This document shows, one piece after another, positions 1-5,807 of a stretch of 6,792 nucleotides of DNA (positions within the stretch are counted from its first letter, which is position 1; each line of letters starts with the position of its first letter). Made by a program: the position numbers and the translations under genes. This stretch comes from Pedosphaera sp. (GTDB lineage Bacteria > Verrucomicrobiota > Verrucomicrobiia > Limisphaerales > SXTU01). A model generated the notes under the pieces. The model was not told where the DNA came from, ran no database searches, and saw nothing but the letters and a program-made list of their open reading frames with translations. Location: contig SIBB01000200.1 in the NCBI GenBank assembly GCA_009695395.1, forward strand, positions 1 through 6,792. Direction: 5' to 3'.

Positions 1-237
1 CTGCCACTTGCCGTTCTTGGCGCGCGTCTGCACGACTTGATCGCGGTATTGCACGACGACCAACTCGCCCTCGTTCGCCCAGCCCCAAACCGGCACGCTG
101 ATGCCCTGCTGGAGAACCATGTGGTCGGAGAAAATCACCGGCAACTTGACGTCCGCGCGCATGCACGAGGCGGTGGCGATGAGCGCGAAGGCGGCGAACA
201 GCGCCGCAGCGGAAGTGTGAAACGAACGTTTATGCAT
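1..237 (-). CDS. Sialate O-acetylesterase-type secreted esterase (N-terminal part, cut by window edge)
   Basis: Only the first 79 codons are present; the gene runs off the left edge. After a hydrophobic N-terminus (about residues 9-24, rich in Ala/Leu/Phe) comes KLPVIFSDHMVLQQG (31-45) and VPVWGWA (48-54). This is the typical opening of the bacterial sialate O-acetylesterase/DUF303 family, where a small beta-sandwich precedes an SGNH-type hydrolase domain. The sequence ends at a KNGKWQ stretch that also fits that first domain. The catalytic Ser and His would lie outside the window. The N-terminus is probably a signal peptide cleaved near A28/D29; Cys25 lacks a good lipobox. Family members remove O-acetyl groups from sialic acid or, in many environmental bacteria, from plant or algal polysaccharides, so the substrate is open. 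There is no Shine-Dalgarno; the start is supported by a promoter whose -10 ends 6 bases upstream. Confidence 0.85.
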   Translation of the reverse strand, partial: MHKRSFHTSAAALFAAFALIATASCMRADVKLPVIFSDHMVLQQGISVPVWGWANEGELVVVQYRDQVVQTRAKNGKWQ

Positions 238-254
238 CGCGGAATTACCCGCGA
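237..254. repeat. Perfect 6-bp inverted repeat at the esterase start
   Basis: TCGCGG (237-242) and CCGCGA (249-254) are exact reverse complements separated by 6 bases (AATTAC). The repeat covers the first base of the esterase start codon and its predicted -10 hexamer (244-249). It could be an operator or chance in GC-rich sequence. No T-run follows, so it is not a terminator. Confidence 0.4.
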
Positions 255-272
255 AGCCCGGCAGTGCGTCAA
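244..272 (-). promoter_or_regulatory. Predicted leaderless promoter of the esterase gene
   Basis: On the minus strand, TTGACG (267-272, 5 of 6 to TTGACA) is followed by a 17-base spacer and GGTAAT (244-249, 4 of 6 to TATAAT). Six bases then separate the -10 from the ATG, so transcription would begin at or next to the start codon. The prediction is by motif only. Confidence 0.45.
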
Positions 273-310
273 CCGGAAAGACTGGCTTCCCGCCTTCCCG
301 TCCCCGCGCA

Positions 311-339
311 TTGACCTCACCCCGCGCCTCTGTTGTCAT
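311..339 (+). promoter_or_regulatory. Predicted leaderless promoter of the DJ-1/PfpI gene
   Basis: TTGACC (311-316, 5 of 6 to TTGACA), a 17-base spacer and TGTCAT (334-339, 4 of 6 to TATAAT) end exactly 6 bases before the ATG at 346. The geometry is identical to the divergent promoter for the esterase. A transcript starting 6-7 bases after the -10 would have essentially no 5' leader, which fits the missing Shine-Dalgarno. Confidence 0.45.
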
Positions 340-345
340 CCGCCC

Positions 346-951
346 ATGGCAAAAAAGAATTCCCGCAAGCCCCTCAAGAAAGTCCTCATCCCCATCGGCG
401 ACGCCACGGAAGTCATGGACACGCTGTATCCCATTTTTCGCCTGCCGGAGGACGGCTTCGAGGCCGTCGTGTGCGGGCCGGAAGCGCGGCTCTATCACGG
501 AGTGCTGCACGAGATTCCGCCCACCGCCCAGGGCGAGCCGAAGTGGGACATCACGCGCGAGAGCGCGGCCTATCACGTCCGCGCCACCATCGCCTTCAAA
601 GACATCAACCCCGAGGAGTATTGTGGCCTCTTCATCTCCGGCGGGCGCGCGCCGGAATACCTGCGCTACGACCAAGACCTGCTCCGCATCACGCGGCACT
701 TCTTCGCGGCGAACAAACCCGTCGCCAGCGTCTGCCACGGCATCGAAATCCTCACCGCTGCCGATGTCATCCAGGGCCGCACCGTCACCACCGTCGCCAA
801 GTGCCAGCTCGACGCCGAGCAAGGCGGCGCGAAATACGTGAACGAGCGCGTCGTCGTGGATGGCAACCTCGTCTGCTCCCGCGTGTGGATGGACAACACT
901 TGGCTGATGAAAGAGTTCATGGCCCAGCTCAAAAAGTATGTTGGCGAATAA
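346..951 (+). CDS. DJ-1/PfpI-family protein (class I glutamine amidotransferase-like fold)
   Basis: The 201-residue protein has the DJ-1/PfpI layout. A first strand KKVLIPIGDATE (11-22) carries E22 where PfpI has its catalytic Glu. GLFISGGRAPEYLR (94-107) is the conserved Gly-Gly turn. KPVASVCHGIEIL (124-136) is the nucleophile elbow with Cys130-His131. Known family roles include chaperone, deglycase, glyoxalase and peptidase activities; PfpI-like members act in the cytoplasm. No signal peptide is visible and residues 1-12 are Lys/Arg-rich. The start at 346 is chosen because family similarity begins at once. The frame stays open back to 37, but that part lies over the opposite-strand esterase gene and its promoter and has no family-like sequence. 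The end overlaps the next gene by 14 bases, implying co-expression. The specific reaction cannot be assigned. Confidence 0.9.
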   Translation: MAKKNSRKPLKKVLIPIGDATEVMDTLYPIFRLPEDGFEAVVCGPEARLYHGVLHEIPPTAQGEPKWDITRESAAYHVRATIAFKDINPEEYCGLFISGGRAPEYLRYDQDLLRITRHFFAANKPVASVCHGIEILTAADVIQGRTVTTVAKCQLDAEQGGAKYVNERVVVDGNLVCSRVWMDNTWLMKEFMAQLKKYVGE

Positions 952-1864
952 CTCTCCAAGCCGGCGGCAGTTTCTCCAAACCGCCGCCCTCGCAGCGCTG
1001 GCCAGTTCCGCTTCAGCCGCCGCGCCGGTCCGCCGCGTCGGCCTCGGCTTCAGCCTTTACGGGATGAAGACACTGCCCGTCGAGCAAGCCATCCGCGTCT
1101 GTGCGGAAACCGGTTTTCACGACCTTGAGTTCGCGCTCAATCCCGGTTATCCGACCGAGCCAAAGCTGCTCTCCCCCGCGCAGCGCAAGGAAATCCGCAC
1201 GCAGCTCGGCTCGCTCGGACTGCGCCTCACTTCGCTGATGGACAACCTCCATCTCACCGCTGATGAGCCAACGCACGCGACGAACTTGGAGCGCATCAAG
1301 TCCGCCGGACAACTCGCGCATGACCTCGCGCCCGACGCGCCGCCGTTGCTCGAAACCGTCATGGGCGGCAGGCCCGCTGACTGGGACAAGGTGAAAGCAC
1401 AGATGGCCACGCGCCTCGCCGACTGGGCCAAAGCTGCAGCCGCCGCCAAAATCACCCTCTGCATCAAGCCGCACGTCGGTGGCGCCGCGCACCTGCCGGA
1501 ACACGCGCTCTGGCTGCTCGATCAGGTGAAGCACCCGTCTGTGAAGCTCGCCTACGACTTCAGCCACTACCAACTGCGCGGCCTCGACCTCGGCAAGAGC
1601 CTTGCCGCGCTGCTGCCGCACACGGCGTTTATCCATGTGAAGGACGCAATCGGTGACGCAGCGAAGTTCCAGTTCGCACTGCCGGGCGAGGGGACGATTG
1701 ACTACGCGGATTACTTTCGCCGCCTGAAAGCCGCGAACTGGCAAGGCTCCGTGTGCGTGGAAGTCAGCGGCCAAATCTTCGGCAAGCCCGGCTACGACCC
1801 CATCGCCGCCGCGAAAAAGTGCCACGCCGCTCTCTCGCCCGCGTTCAAGTCAGCGGGCCTCTGA
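938..1864 (+). CDS. Tat-exported sugar phosphate isomerase/epimerase-like TIM-barrel protein
   Basis: The 308-residue protein starts with a twin-arginine signal, S8-R9-R10-Q-F-L13, then an Ala/Leu stretch ending near ASAAA (25-29), so it is probably exported folded. The rest matches the AP-endonuclease-2/xylose-isomerase-like barrel: E64 on an early strand, E139, H179 in IKPHVGG, D207 and H210 in YDFSH, H233 and D236 in FIHVKD, PGEG (249-252), and E275 in VEVSG. Related proteins isomerise or epimerise sugars and inositols with a divalent metal. K177 lies where many relatives have a metal-binding Glu (E-x-H), so the metal site may be altered. ATG 938 gives a complete Tat signal directly and overlaps the previous gene by 14 bases, with no Shine-Dalgarno, so translational coupling is likely. 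The substrate is unknown. It ends 3 bases from the convergent stop of the fumarase beta gene. Confidence 0.88.
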   Translation: MLANNSPSRRQFLQTAALAALASSASAAAPVRRVGLGFSLYGMKTLPVEQAIRVCAETGFHDLEFALNPGYPTEPKLLSPAQRKEIRTQLGSLGLRLTSLMDNLHLTADEPTHATNLERIKSAGQLAHDLAPDAPPLLETVMGGRPADWDKVKAQMATRLADWAKAAAAAKITLCIKPHVGGAAHLPEHALWLLDQVKHPSVKLAYDFSHYQLRGLDLGKSLAALLPHTAFIHVKDAIGDAAKFQFALPGEGTIDYADYFRRLKAANWQGSVCVEVSGQIFGKPGYDPIAAAKKCHAALSPAFKSAGL

Positions 1865-1867
1865 GCT

Positions 1868-2443
1868 TCACAACCGCTCCGCCAGCGCCGCGCTGCTCGC
1901 GGCCATGACTTCCTTGTGCAGCGAGTTCCCGTGCGCATCAATCGTGACGACGGCGGGGAAGTTCTCGATTTCCAATTCCCAGATGGCCTCGGGCGAGCCG
2001 AACTCCTCGGCGAAATACACGTTGCGCACCCGCTTCACACACTCGGCCAGCACCTGTGCTGCGCCGCCGATGGCGTGCAGGTAAACGCAGCCGTGCTCCT
2101 TGCAAGCGGCGAGCGTCTTCTCGCCCATGCCGCCCTTGCCGATGACCCCGCGCACGCCGAAGTCGCGGATGATCTGCCACTGATAAGGCTCCTCACGGAT
2201 GGACGTGGTGGGGCCGGCGGCGGTGCATTTGTAGGAGCCGTCAGGCTGCTTCATCATCACCGGGCCGCAGTGGTAGATAATGCCATCGCGCAGCGAGACG
2301 CCCGGCGGCAGCGCGCCACCCTCGTGCAGATACTTATGCACCGCGTCGCGCCCGGTGAAGACGACGCCGGAGATGAGGACCTCCTCGCCGACTTTGAGCG
2401 CGCGGACCTGAGCTTCGGTGAAGGGGAAGGTGAGAGAAATCAT
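1868..2443 (-). CDS. Class I (Fe-S) fumarate hydratase / L(+)-tartrate dehydratase, beta subunit
   Basis: The 191-residue protein corresponds to the C-terminal domain of Fe-S hydro-lyases of the fumarase/tartrate dehydratase type. It shows VLISGVVFTGRDAVHK (22-37), YHCGPV (57-62), AAGPTTSIR (75-83) and GVIGKGGMG (99-107), all typical of this swivelling domain, which completes the active site with the [4Fe-4S]-binding alpha subunit. The reaction is reversible hydration of fumarate to L-malate in the TCA cycle. Tartrate dehydratases share the fold, so the substrate is inferred. The length is normal for a free-standing beta subunit. The ATG lies 7 bases after the alpha stop and no Shine-Dalgarno is seen, so it is surely co-transcribed with alpha. 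Confidence 0.92.
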   Translation of the reverse strand: MISLTFPFTEAQVRALKVGEEVLISGVVFTGRDAVHKYLHEGGALPPGVSLRDGIIYHCGPVMMKQPDGSYKCTAAGPTTSIREEPYQWQIIRDFGVRGVIGKGGMGEKTLAACKEHGCVYLHAIGGAAQVLAECVKRVRNVYFAEEFGSPEAIWELEIENFPAVVTIDAHGNSLHKEVMAASSAALAERL

Positions 2444-2450
2444 AATCGAA

Positions 2451-3329
2451 TTAGTAGAGCCAAGAGTGGATCGCGCCCTCGGCTCCCAGCGTCACGCCCT
2501 GCCGGCGATAGGCCCAGCACATGTAGCTCACGCTCACGAAGAACGACGCGGGCACGCGGTTGGCCGCGCAGATTTTCACGCCGAGCAACGTCGTCTTGCC
2601 GCCGAAGCCCATCGGGCCAATGCCCAGTTCGTTCGCGGTCTTCAAGATGTCTTGCTCCAACGCGTCGAGTTCCGGGTTCGGGTTGCGGTCGTCGAGGAGG
2701 CGGAGGAACTGCTGCTTGCTGAACTCGTAGCCCGTCGCACGGTCGCCGCCGATGCACACGCCGAGGATGCCCGGGCCGCAGCCCTTGCCCTGCGCCTGGA
2801 GCACGGCGTCGAGGATGGCCTTACGGCAGCCGTCGAGGTCGCGGTTGGCGTGGAGCTTCTCGGCGGGCAGCGAGTATTGCGCACCGACGTTCTCGCAGCC
2901 GCCGCCCTTGAGCACGAGCCGCACGGAGATTTCCGGCGATCGATGCTGGTGGAAGTGGATGGCCGGTGCGCCGGGGCCGAGGTTGGTGCCGTCGTTCTTG
3001 CCGGTGAGCGAATCCACGGAGTTCTGCCGGAGATAACCTACCTTGGTCGCCGCCTTCACGGCCTCGCGCGCCGCCTCCTCGAAGGCGATCTGGTCAAAGC
3101 CCACGGGGCAATCCACGTAAAAGATCACGCTGCCGGTGTCCTGGCAGATGGGCTGGGACTTGCGCTTTGCCAGCTCGATGTTCTGCTCGATGATCTTCAG
3201 CGCGCTGGCGGCGATGGTGCCCTTCTTCTCGTTCTCCAACGCGGTGACGAGCGCGCGGTTCACGTCGTCGGGCAGTTCGGCGGAAGCCCGGCGGATCAGC
3301 TCAACGAGCGAGTCTTTCAAAGCGTTCAT
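2451..3329 (-). CDS. Class I (Fe-S) fumarate hydratase / L(+)-tartrate dehydratase, alpha subunit
   Basis: The 292-residue alpha subunit is full length. Motifs include PICQDTGSVIF (60-70), whose C62 is the first cluster ligand of class I fumarases; NDGTNLGPGAPAIHFH (112-127); LKGGGCEN (140-147) with C145; GKGCGPGILGVCIGGDR (181-197) with C184; and GIGPMGFGGKTTLLGV (236-251). C62, C145 and C184 are the likely [4Fe-4S] ligands, C62 being the most certain by family knowledge. With the beta subunit it would interconvert fumarate and malate in the cytoplasm. The cluster makes such enzymes oxygen-sensitive, unlike class II FumC. Tartrate dehydratase remains an alternative. The start at 3329 is supported by a consensus promoter ending 8 bases upstream. 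Although it follows the sulfatase gene on the same strand, this promoter suggests independent expression. Confidence 0.93.
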   Translation of the reverse strand: MNALKDSLVELIRRASAELPDDVNRALVTALENEKKGTIAASALKIIEQNIELAKRKSQPICQDTGSVIFYVDCPVGFDQIAFEEAAREAVKAATKVGYLRQNSVDSLTGKNDGTNLGPGAPAIHFHQHRSPEISVRLVLKGGGCENVGAQYSLPAEKLHANRDLDGCRKAILDAVLQAQGKGCGPGILGVCIGGDRATGYEFSKQQFLRLLDDRNPNPELDALEQDILKTANELGIGPMGFGGKTTLLGVKICAANRVPASFFVSVSYMCWAYRRQGVTLGAEGAIHSWLY

Positions 3330-3337
3330 GGACGGGC

Positions 3338-3366
3338 ACGGTAGGAAGCGGGCCGGGACGTGTCAA
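3338..3366 (-). promoter_or_regulatory. Predicted near-leaderless promoter of the fumarase operon
   Basis: On the minus strand a perfect TTGACA (3361-3366), a 17-base spacer and TACCGT (3338-3343, TAnnnT type) end 8 bases before the fumarase alpha ATG. A start point about 7 bases after the -10 leaves a leader of 1-2 bases. It is the best promoter match in the window and lies entirely in the 84-base gap after the sulfatase stop. Confidence 0.55.
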
Positions 3367-3413
3367 CGTGGCGGGCAGGCCGCCGCAGTCCAGACGCAGC
3401 GCGCACACGATTA

Positions 3414-4856
3414 CTACTTCACCTCCGGCAGCCGGCCCGGTTCGCGCACGCCACTTCCTTTGCGTTGCGTGAGCGAGTCGCCGAGTTCTTCGCGCGCCTT
3501 CTCCGCGAGGGCGAGGAGACTCTGGACAACGGCTGGATTGGAGGCCGCAACGTCGGACTTTTCGCCCACATCGGCGTGCAGGTCGTAGAGCTGTGGCTCG
3601 GTGATTTTGGCGGGTGCATATTTTGCCGGGATGCCGTCCTTGCCCCCGGGCTGGCCCGCCAGCGTGCGGAAGCCGTGCGGCAGTTGCAGCTTCCAGCGGC
3701 CATCGGGGGTGAACATCGCCTGCAGCTCGTTCTGTGCGTAGTAACTCCAATAGGCCTCGTGCGGGTTCTTCGCGCCGGGCGTGCCGGCGAGGAGTGACCA
3801 GACGTCGAGACCATCAATCTTGTGCTCCGGAAGTTTCGCGCCGATGAGCTGCGCAAAGGTCGGCAGCAGATCAATGGTCATCAGCATCTCCCCGCTGCTC
3901 GTGCCGGCGGGGAGCTTGCCCGGCCAGCGCATGAGACACGGGACGCGCGTGCCGCCTTCCCACGCCGTGCCCTTGCCCTCACGCAACGGCCCCGCGCTGC
4001 CGGAGTGCGTGCCGTAACTCAGCCACGGGCCGTTGTCGCTGGTGAAGACGACGAGGGTGTTGTCATCGAGGCCGTGCTTTTTCAACGTGTCGAGAACTTG
4101 CCCGACGGACCAGTCAATCTCCTGAATCACGTCGCCGTAAAGGCCCGCGCCGGACTTGCCCTTGAACTTGTCACTCACGAAGAGGGGCACGTGCGGCATC
4201 GAGTGCGCGAGGTAGAAAAAGAACGGGCGGTCCTTGTTCCGCTCGATGAACTTCACCGCGCGCTCGGCATACCACGTCGTCAAGTTCGGCTGCTTCTCCG
4301 GCGTGATGTCGGGGTCAATCACCTTGTCGCCCTCGATGAGCGGCAGGTTCGGGTAACTGCCTTTCTTCGCCTCGGGGTGGTGCGGCCACATGTCGTTGGA
4401 GTAGGGCAGGCCGAAGTATTCGTCGAAGCCGTGCCGCACCGGGAGGAACTGCGGATGATGGCCGAGGTGCCACTTGCCCGCCATGCCGGTCGCGTAACCC
4501 TTCTGCTTGAAGACCTCGGCCATCGTCATTTCGTTCGCGTGGATACCGATGCGCGAACTCGGCCCGAGCGCACCGTGAATGCCGACGCGGTTGTTGTAAC
4601 AGCCGGTGAGCAGCGCGGTGCGTGACGCGGAACAGACCGCCTGCGAGACATGGAAGTTGGTGAACTTGCGCCCTCCCTTCGCCATGCGGTCGAGGTGTGG
4701 CGTGGTGTAAGCCTTGCAGCCGAACGGCCCAATGTCCGCGTAGCCGAGGTCGTCGCAGAAGATGACGACGACGTTGGGCGGTCGCGGCGCGGGTGCGGCG
4801 GAGGCGGAGGCGGTGAGCACGAATGCGGCGACGAGTGTGCGAAGTAATGTGGTCAT
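3414..4856 (-). CDS. Exported Cys-type sulfatase (arylsulfatase family)
   Basis: This 480-residue sulfatase hydrolyses sulfate esters, probably outside the cytoplasm. A signal peptide (about 1-21, ending ASASA/AP) precedes PPNVVVIFCDDLGYAD (26-41), whose D35-D36 bind Ca2+. The signature is C75-S-A-S-R79-TALLTG; C75 would be converted to formylglycine. GKWHLG (127-132), H218 and H222 in AHSMPHVP, TSDNGP (272-277, with D274-N275) and K295 complete the usual active-site set. LYDLHADVGEKSDVA (423-437) is the typical C-terminal sulfatase segment. The signature has Ala rather than Pro at its third position, which C-x-[PA]-x-R allows. No formylglycine-generating enzyme is in the window. The substrate cannot be told; acidic polysaccharides are likely for such organisms. 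There is no Shine-Dalgarno. The start lies 23 bases after the stop of the nuclease-like gene, suggesting co-transcription. Confidence 0.95.
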   Translation of the reverse strand: MTTLLRTLVAAFVLTASASAAPAPRPPNVVVIFCDDLGYADIGPFGCKAYTTPHLDRMAKGGRKFTNFHVSQAVCSASRTALLTGCYNNRVGIHGALGPSSRIGIHANEMTMAEVFKQKGYATGMAGKWHLGHHPQFLPVRHGFDEYFGLPYSNDMWPHHPEAKKGSYPNLPLIEGDKVIDPDITPEKQPNLTTWYAERAVKFIERNKDRPFFFYLAHSMPHVPLFVSDKFKGKSGAGLYGDVIQEIDWSVGQVLDTLKKHGLDDNTLVVFTSDNGPWLSYGTHSGSAGPLREGKGTAWEGGTRVPCLMRWPGKLPAGTSSGEMLMTIDLLPTFAQLIGAKLPEHKIDGLDVWSLLAGTPGAKNPHEAYWSYYAQNELQAMFTPDGRWKLQLPHGFRTLAGQPGGKDGIPAKYAPAKITEPQLYDLHADVGEKSDVAASNPAVVQSLLALAEKAREELGDSLTQRKGSGVREPGRLPEVK

Positions 4857-4879
4857 GGTGTGTGCGGTTAGCGGTGGGT

Positions 4880-5263
4880 TCAGTAATCTTGGTAGCGCGC
4901 GTGCCCAGCGGCGACGAGGGCGTCGTTGAGGTTCACGGGCACTGCGTTGGGCTCCTCCAGCCAGACCTCGGCGAGGTAGCGGCCATATTTCTCGCGCCGG
5001 TCTTTGACGGTTTGCAGGAGCACGGCCTTGCCCTCGACGAGGGACTTGAGATGGTCGCGCGCGGCCTTGCCTTTCACCTCGTCCGCGCCGCGCAGCTCCG
5101 GCGTGTTGATGCGGTGCAGGCGCAACTTCTCGCCGCGCACCCAGACACCGAGGCTGAGGTCAATGTCCGCTGTGCAGGTGTCGCCGTCGTAAACGGAGGT
5201 GACGTGGGCCCGATACTGGAAAAGCTGCGTGGGCGGCGCAGTGGCGGGAGTTGGAGAAGGCAT
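4880..5263 (-). CDS. Staphylococcal-nuclease-like (SNase/thermonuclease) domain protein
   Basis: The 127-residue protein is a single SNase-like OB fold. Motifs are SVYDGDTCTADIDL (23-36) with D28; LRLHRINTPELRG (47-59) with R48, T54 and E56; and REKYGRYLAEVWL (90-102) with R95; then NLNDALVAAGHARY (111-124). Against S. aureus nuclease these match D21, R35, T41, E43 and R87, but D40 is replaced by N53. Catalytic Arg/Glu residues are therefore kept while one Ca2+ ligand is changed, so phosphodiesterase activity is plausible but not certain. With the ATG at 5263 there is no signal peptide. The frame remains open upstream, and a start at 5353 would add a 30-residue Arg-rich plus hydrophobic leader. 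I prefer 5263 because codon use upstream (CTT, GTT, CTA, AGA) is unlike the genes here and a promoter-like motif lies there. It is the first gene of the minus-strand cluster. Confidence 0.82.
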   Translation of the reverse strand: MPSPTPATAPPTQLFQYRAHVTSVYDGDTCTADIDLSLGVWVRGEKLRLHRINTPELRGADEVKGKAARDHLKSLVEGKAVLLQTVKDRREKYGRYLAEVWLEEPNAVPVNLNDALVAAGHARYQDY

Positions 5264-5269
5264 GCCGGC

Positions 5270-5298
5270 AGCGTAGAAAACTAGCAGCGAGGGAACAA
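5270..5298 (-). promoter_or_regulatory. Weak predicted leaderless promoter of the SNase-like gene
   Basis: On the minus strand TTGTTC (5293-5298, 3 of 6), a 17-base spacer and TACGCT (5270-5275, TAnnnT type) end 6 bases before the ATG at 5263. The match is weak alone, but its geometry is the same as that of the better promoters in this window. It supports the shorter start. Confidence 0.28.
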
Positions 5299-5326
5299 GT
5301 GCGATTCTGCAGCACGGTTCACGGCC

Positions 5327-5356
5327 TCGACTTCGCGCTGCCGCACGCCCCATTCT
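5327..5356 (+). promoter_or_regulatory. Weak predicted leaderless promoter of the EVE-domain gene
   Basis: TCGACT (5327-5332, 4 of 6), an 18-base spacer and CATTCT (5351-5356, 3 of 6) end 6 bases before the ATG at 5363. No Shine-Dalgarno is present. The call rests mainly on geometry shared with the other promoters here. Confidence 0.22.
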
Positions 5357-5362
5357 CCACGC

Positions 5363-5776
5363 ATGAATTACTGGCTCGTGAAATCCGAACCGGCGGCCTA
5401 CTCGTGGGCAGCCTTTGTGAAGGACGGCGGCACGGCGTGGACGGGTGTGCGGAATTTTACCGCGCGCCTGAACTTGCGGGCGATGAAGTGCGGCGACCGC
5501 GTGTGTTTCTATCACAGCGTCACCGGCAAGGAAGTCGTCGGCCTCGCGCAGGTGACGCGCGAGGCGTATCCCGACGCGACTGCGAAGGAAGGCGACTGGT
5601 CCTGCGTGGACCTCGCGCCGGTGAAGGCGTTCGTGAAACCCGTCCCGCTCGAAGTCATCAAGTCGGATGCGTTGCTGGCTGGCATTCCGTTGGTTCGACA
5701 GTCACGCCTCTCGGTCTCGCCGCTGACGAAGGAGCAGTTCGCCCGCGTGCTGGCGCTGGGTGGGACAAAACTTTGA
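5363..5776 (+). CDS. EVE-domain protein (PUA-like, THYN1-type)
   Basis: The 137-residue protein is one complete EVE domain: N2-YWLVKSEP (3-10), AWTGVRNFTARLNLRAMK (25-42), GDRVCFYHS (44-52), GLAQV (60-64), then the C-terminal VRQSRLSVSPLTKEQF (111-126). The domain is a PUA-like pocket fold known to bind modified bases such as 5-methylcytosine derivatives in DNA or modified nucleotides in RNA; some members sit in modification-dependent restriction systems. Here it stands alone without a nuclease fusion, the common housekeeping form resembling human THYN1, so sensing or processing of modified nucleic acid is only an inference. The start is certain because MNYWLVKSEP is the usual N-terminus. It is transcribed divergently from the SNase-like gene across 99 bases. 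A joint nucleic-acid function is possible but unproven. Confidence 0.94.
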   Translation: MNYWLVKSEPAAYSWAAFVKDGGTAWTGVRNFTARLNLRAMKCGDRVCFYHSVTGKEVVGLAQVTREAYPDATAKEGDWSCVDLAPVKAFVKPVPLEVIKSDALLAGIPLVRQSRLSVSPLTKEQFARVLALGGTKL

Positions 5777-5794
5777 GCGGACACGCGGAGTTGT

Positions 5795-5799
5795 GGGAG
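5795..5799 (+). promoter_or_regulatory. Shine-Dalgarno-like GGGAG before a 26-codon ORF
   Basis: GGGAG lies 8 bases before the ATG at 5808. It is the only convincing Shine-Dalgarno-like site before an ATG that I found in the window, which is why the tiny ORF after it deserves notice. Confidence 0.3.
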
Positions 5800-5807
5800 C
5801 TTGCGCC

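Noticed and set aside
37..345. N-terminal extension of the DJ-1 gene back to 37
   Set aside because: It lies over the opposite-strand esterase gene and its promoter, lacks DJ-1-like sequence, and the family match begins right after ATG 346.
1013..1825. Minus-strand open frame (270 codons) opposite the isomerase-like gene
   Set aside because: High GC keeps it open. The plus strand has the Tat signal and full barrel motifs, and the antisense product shows none.
2418..3344. Long plus-strand open frame (308 codons) opposite the fumarase alpha gene
   Set aside because: It is an antisense shadow of a gene with clear motifs, and its translation is low-complexity Ala/Val/Glu with no recognisable domain. 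The same applies to frames at 1916-2722 and 3822-4625.
3368..3386. GC-rich hairpin GGCGG-5-CCGCC after the sulfatase stop, as a terminator
   Set aside because: The stem is only 5 perfect pairs and no T-run follows on the minus strand. It sits just upstream of the fumarase -35, so it may be chance in GC-rich DNA.
2451..5263. A polysaccharide utilisation locus including fumarase
   Set aside because: Only the sulfatase and the distant esterase fragment point to glycan use. There is no transporter, TonB system, glycoside hydrolase or regulator, and the fumarase appears to have its own promoter.
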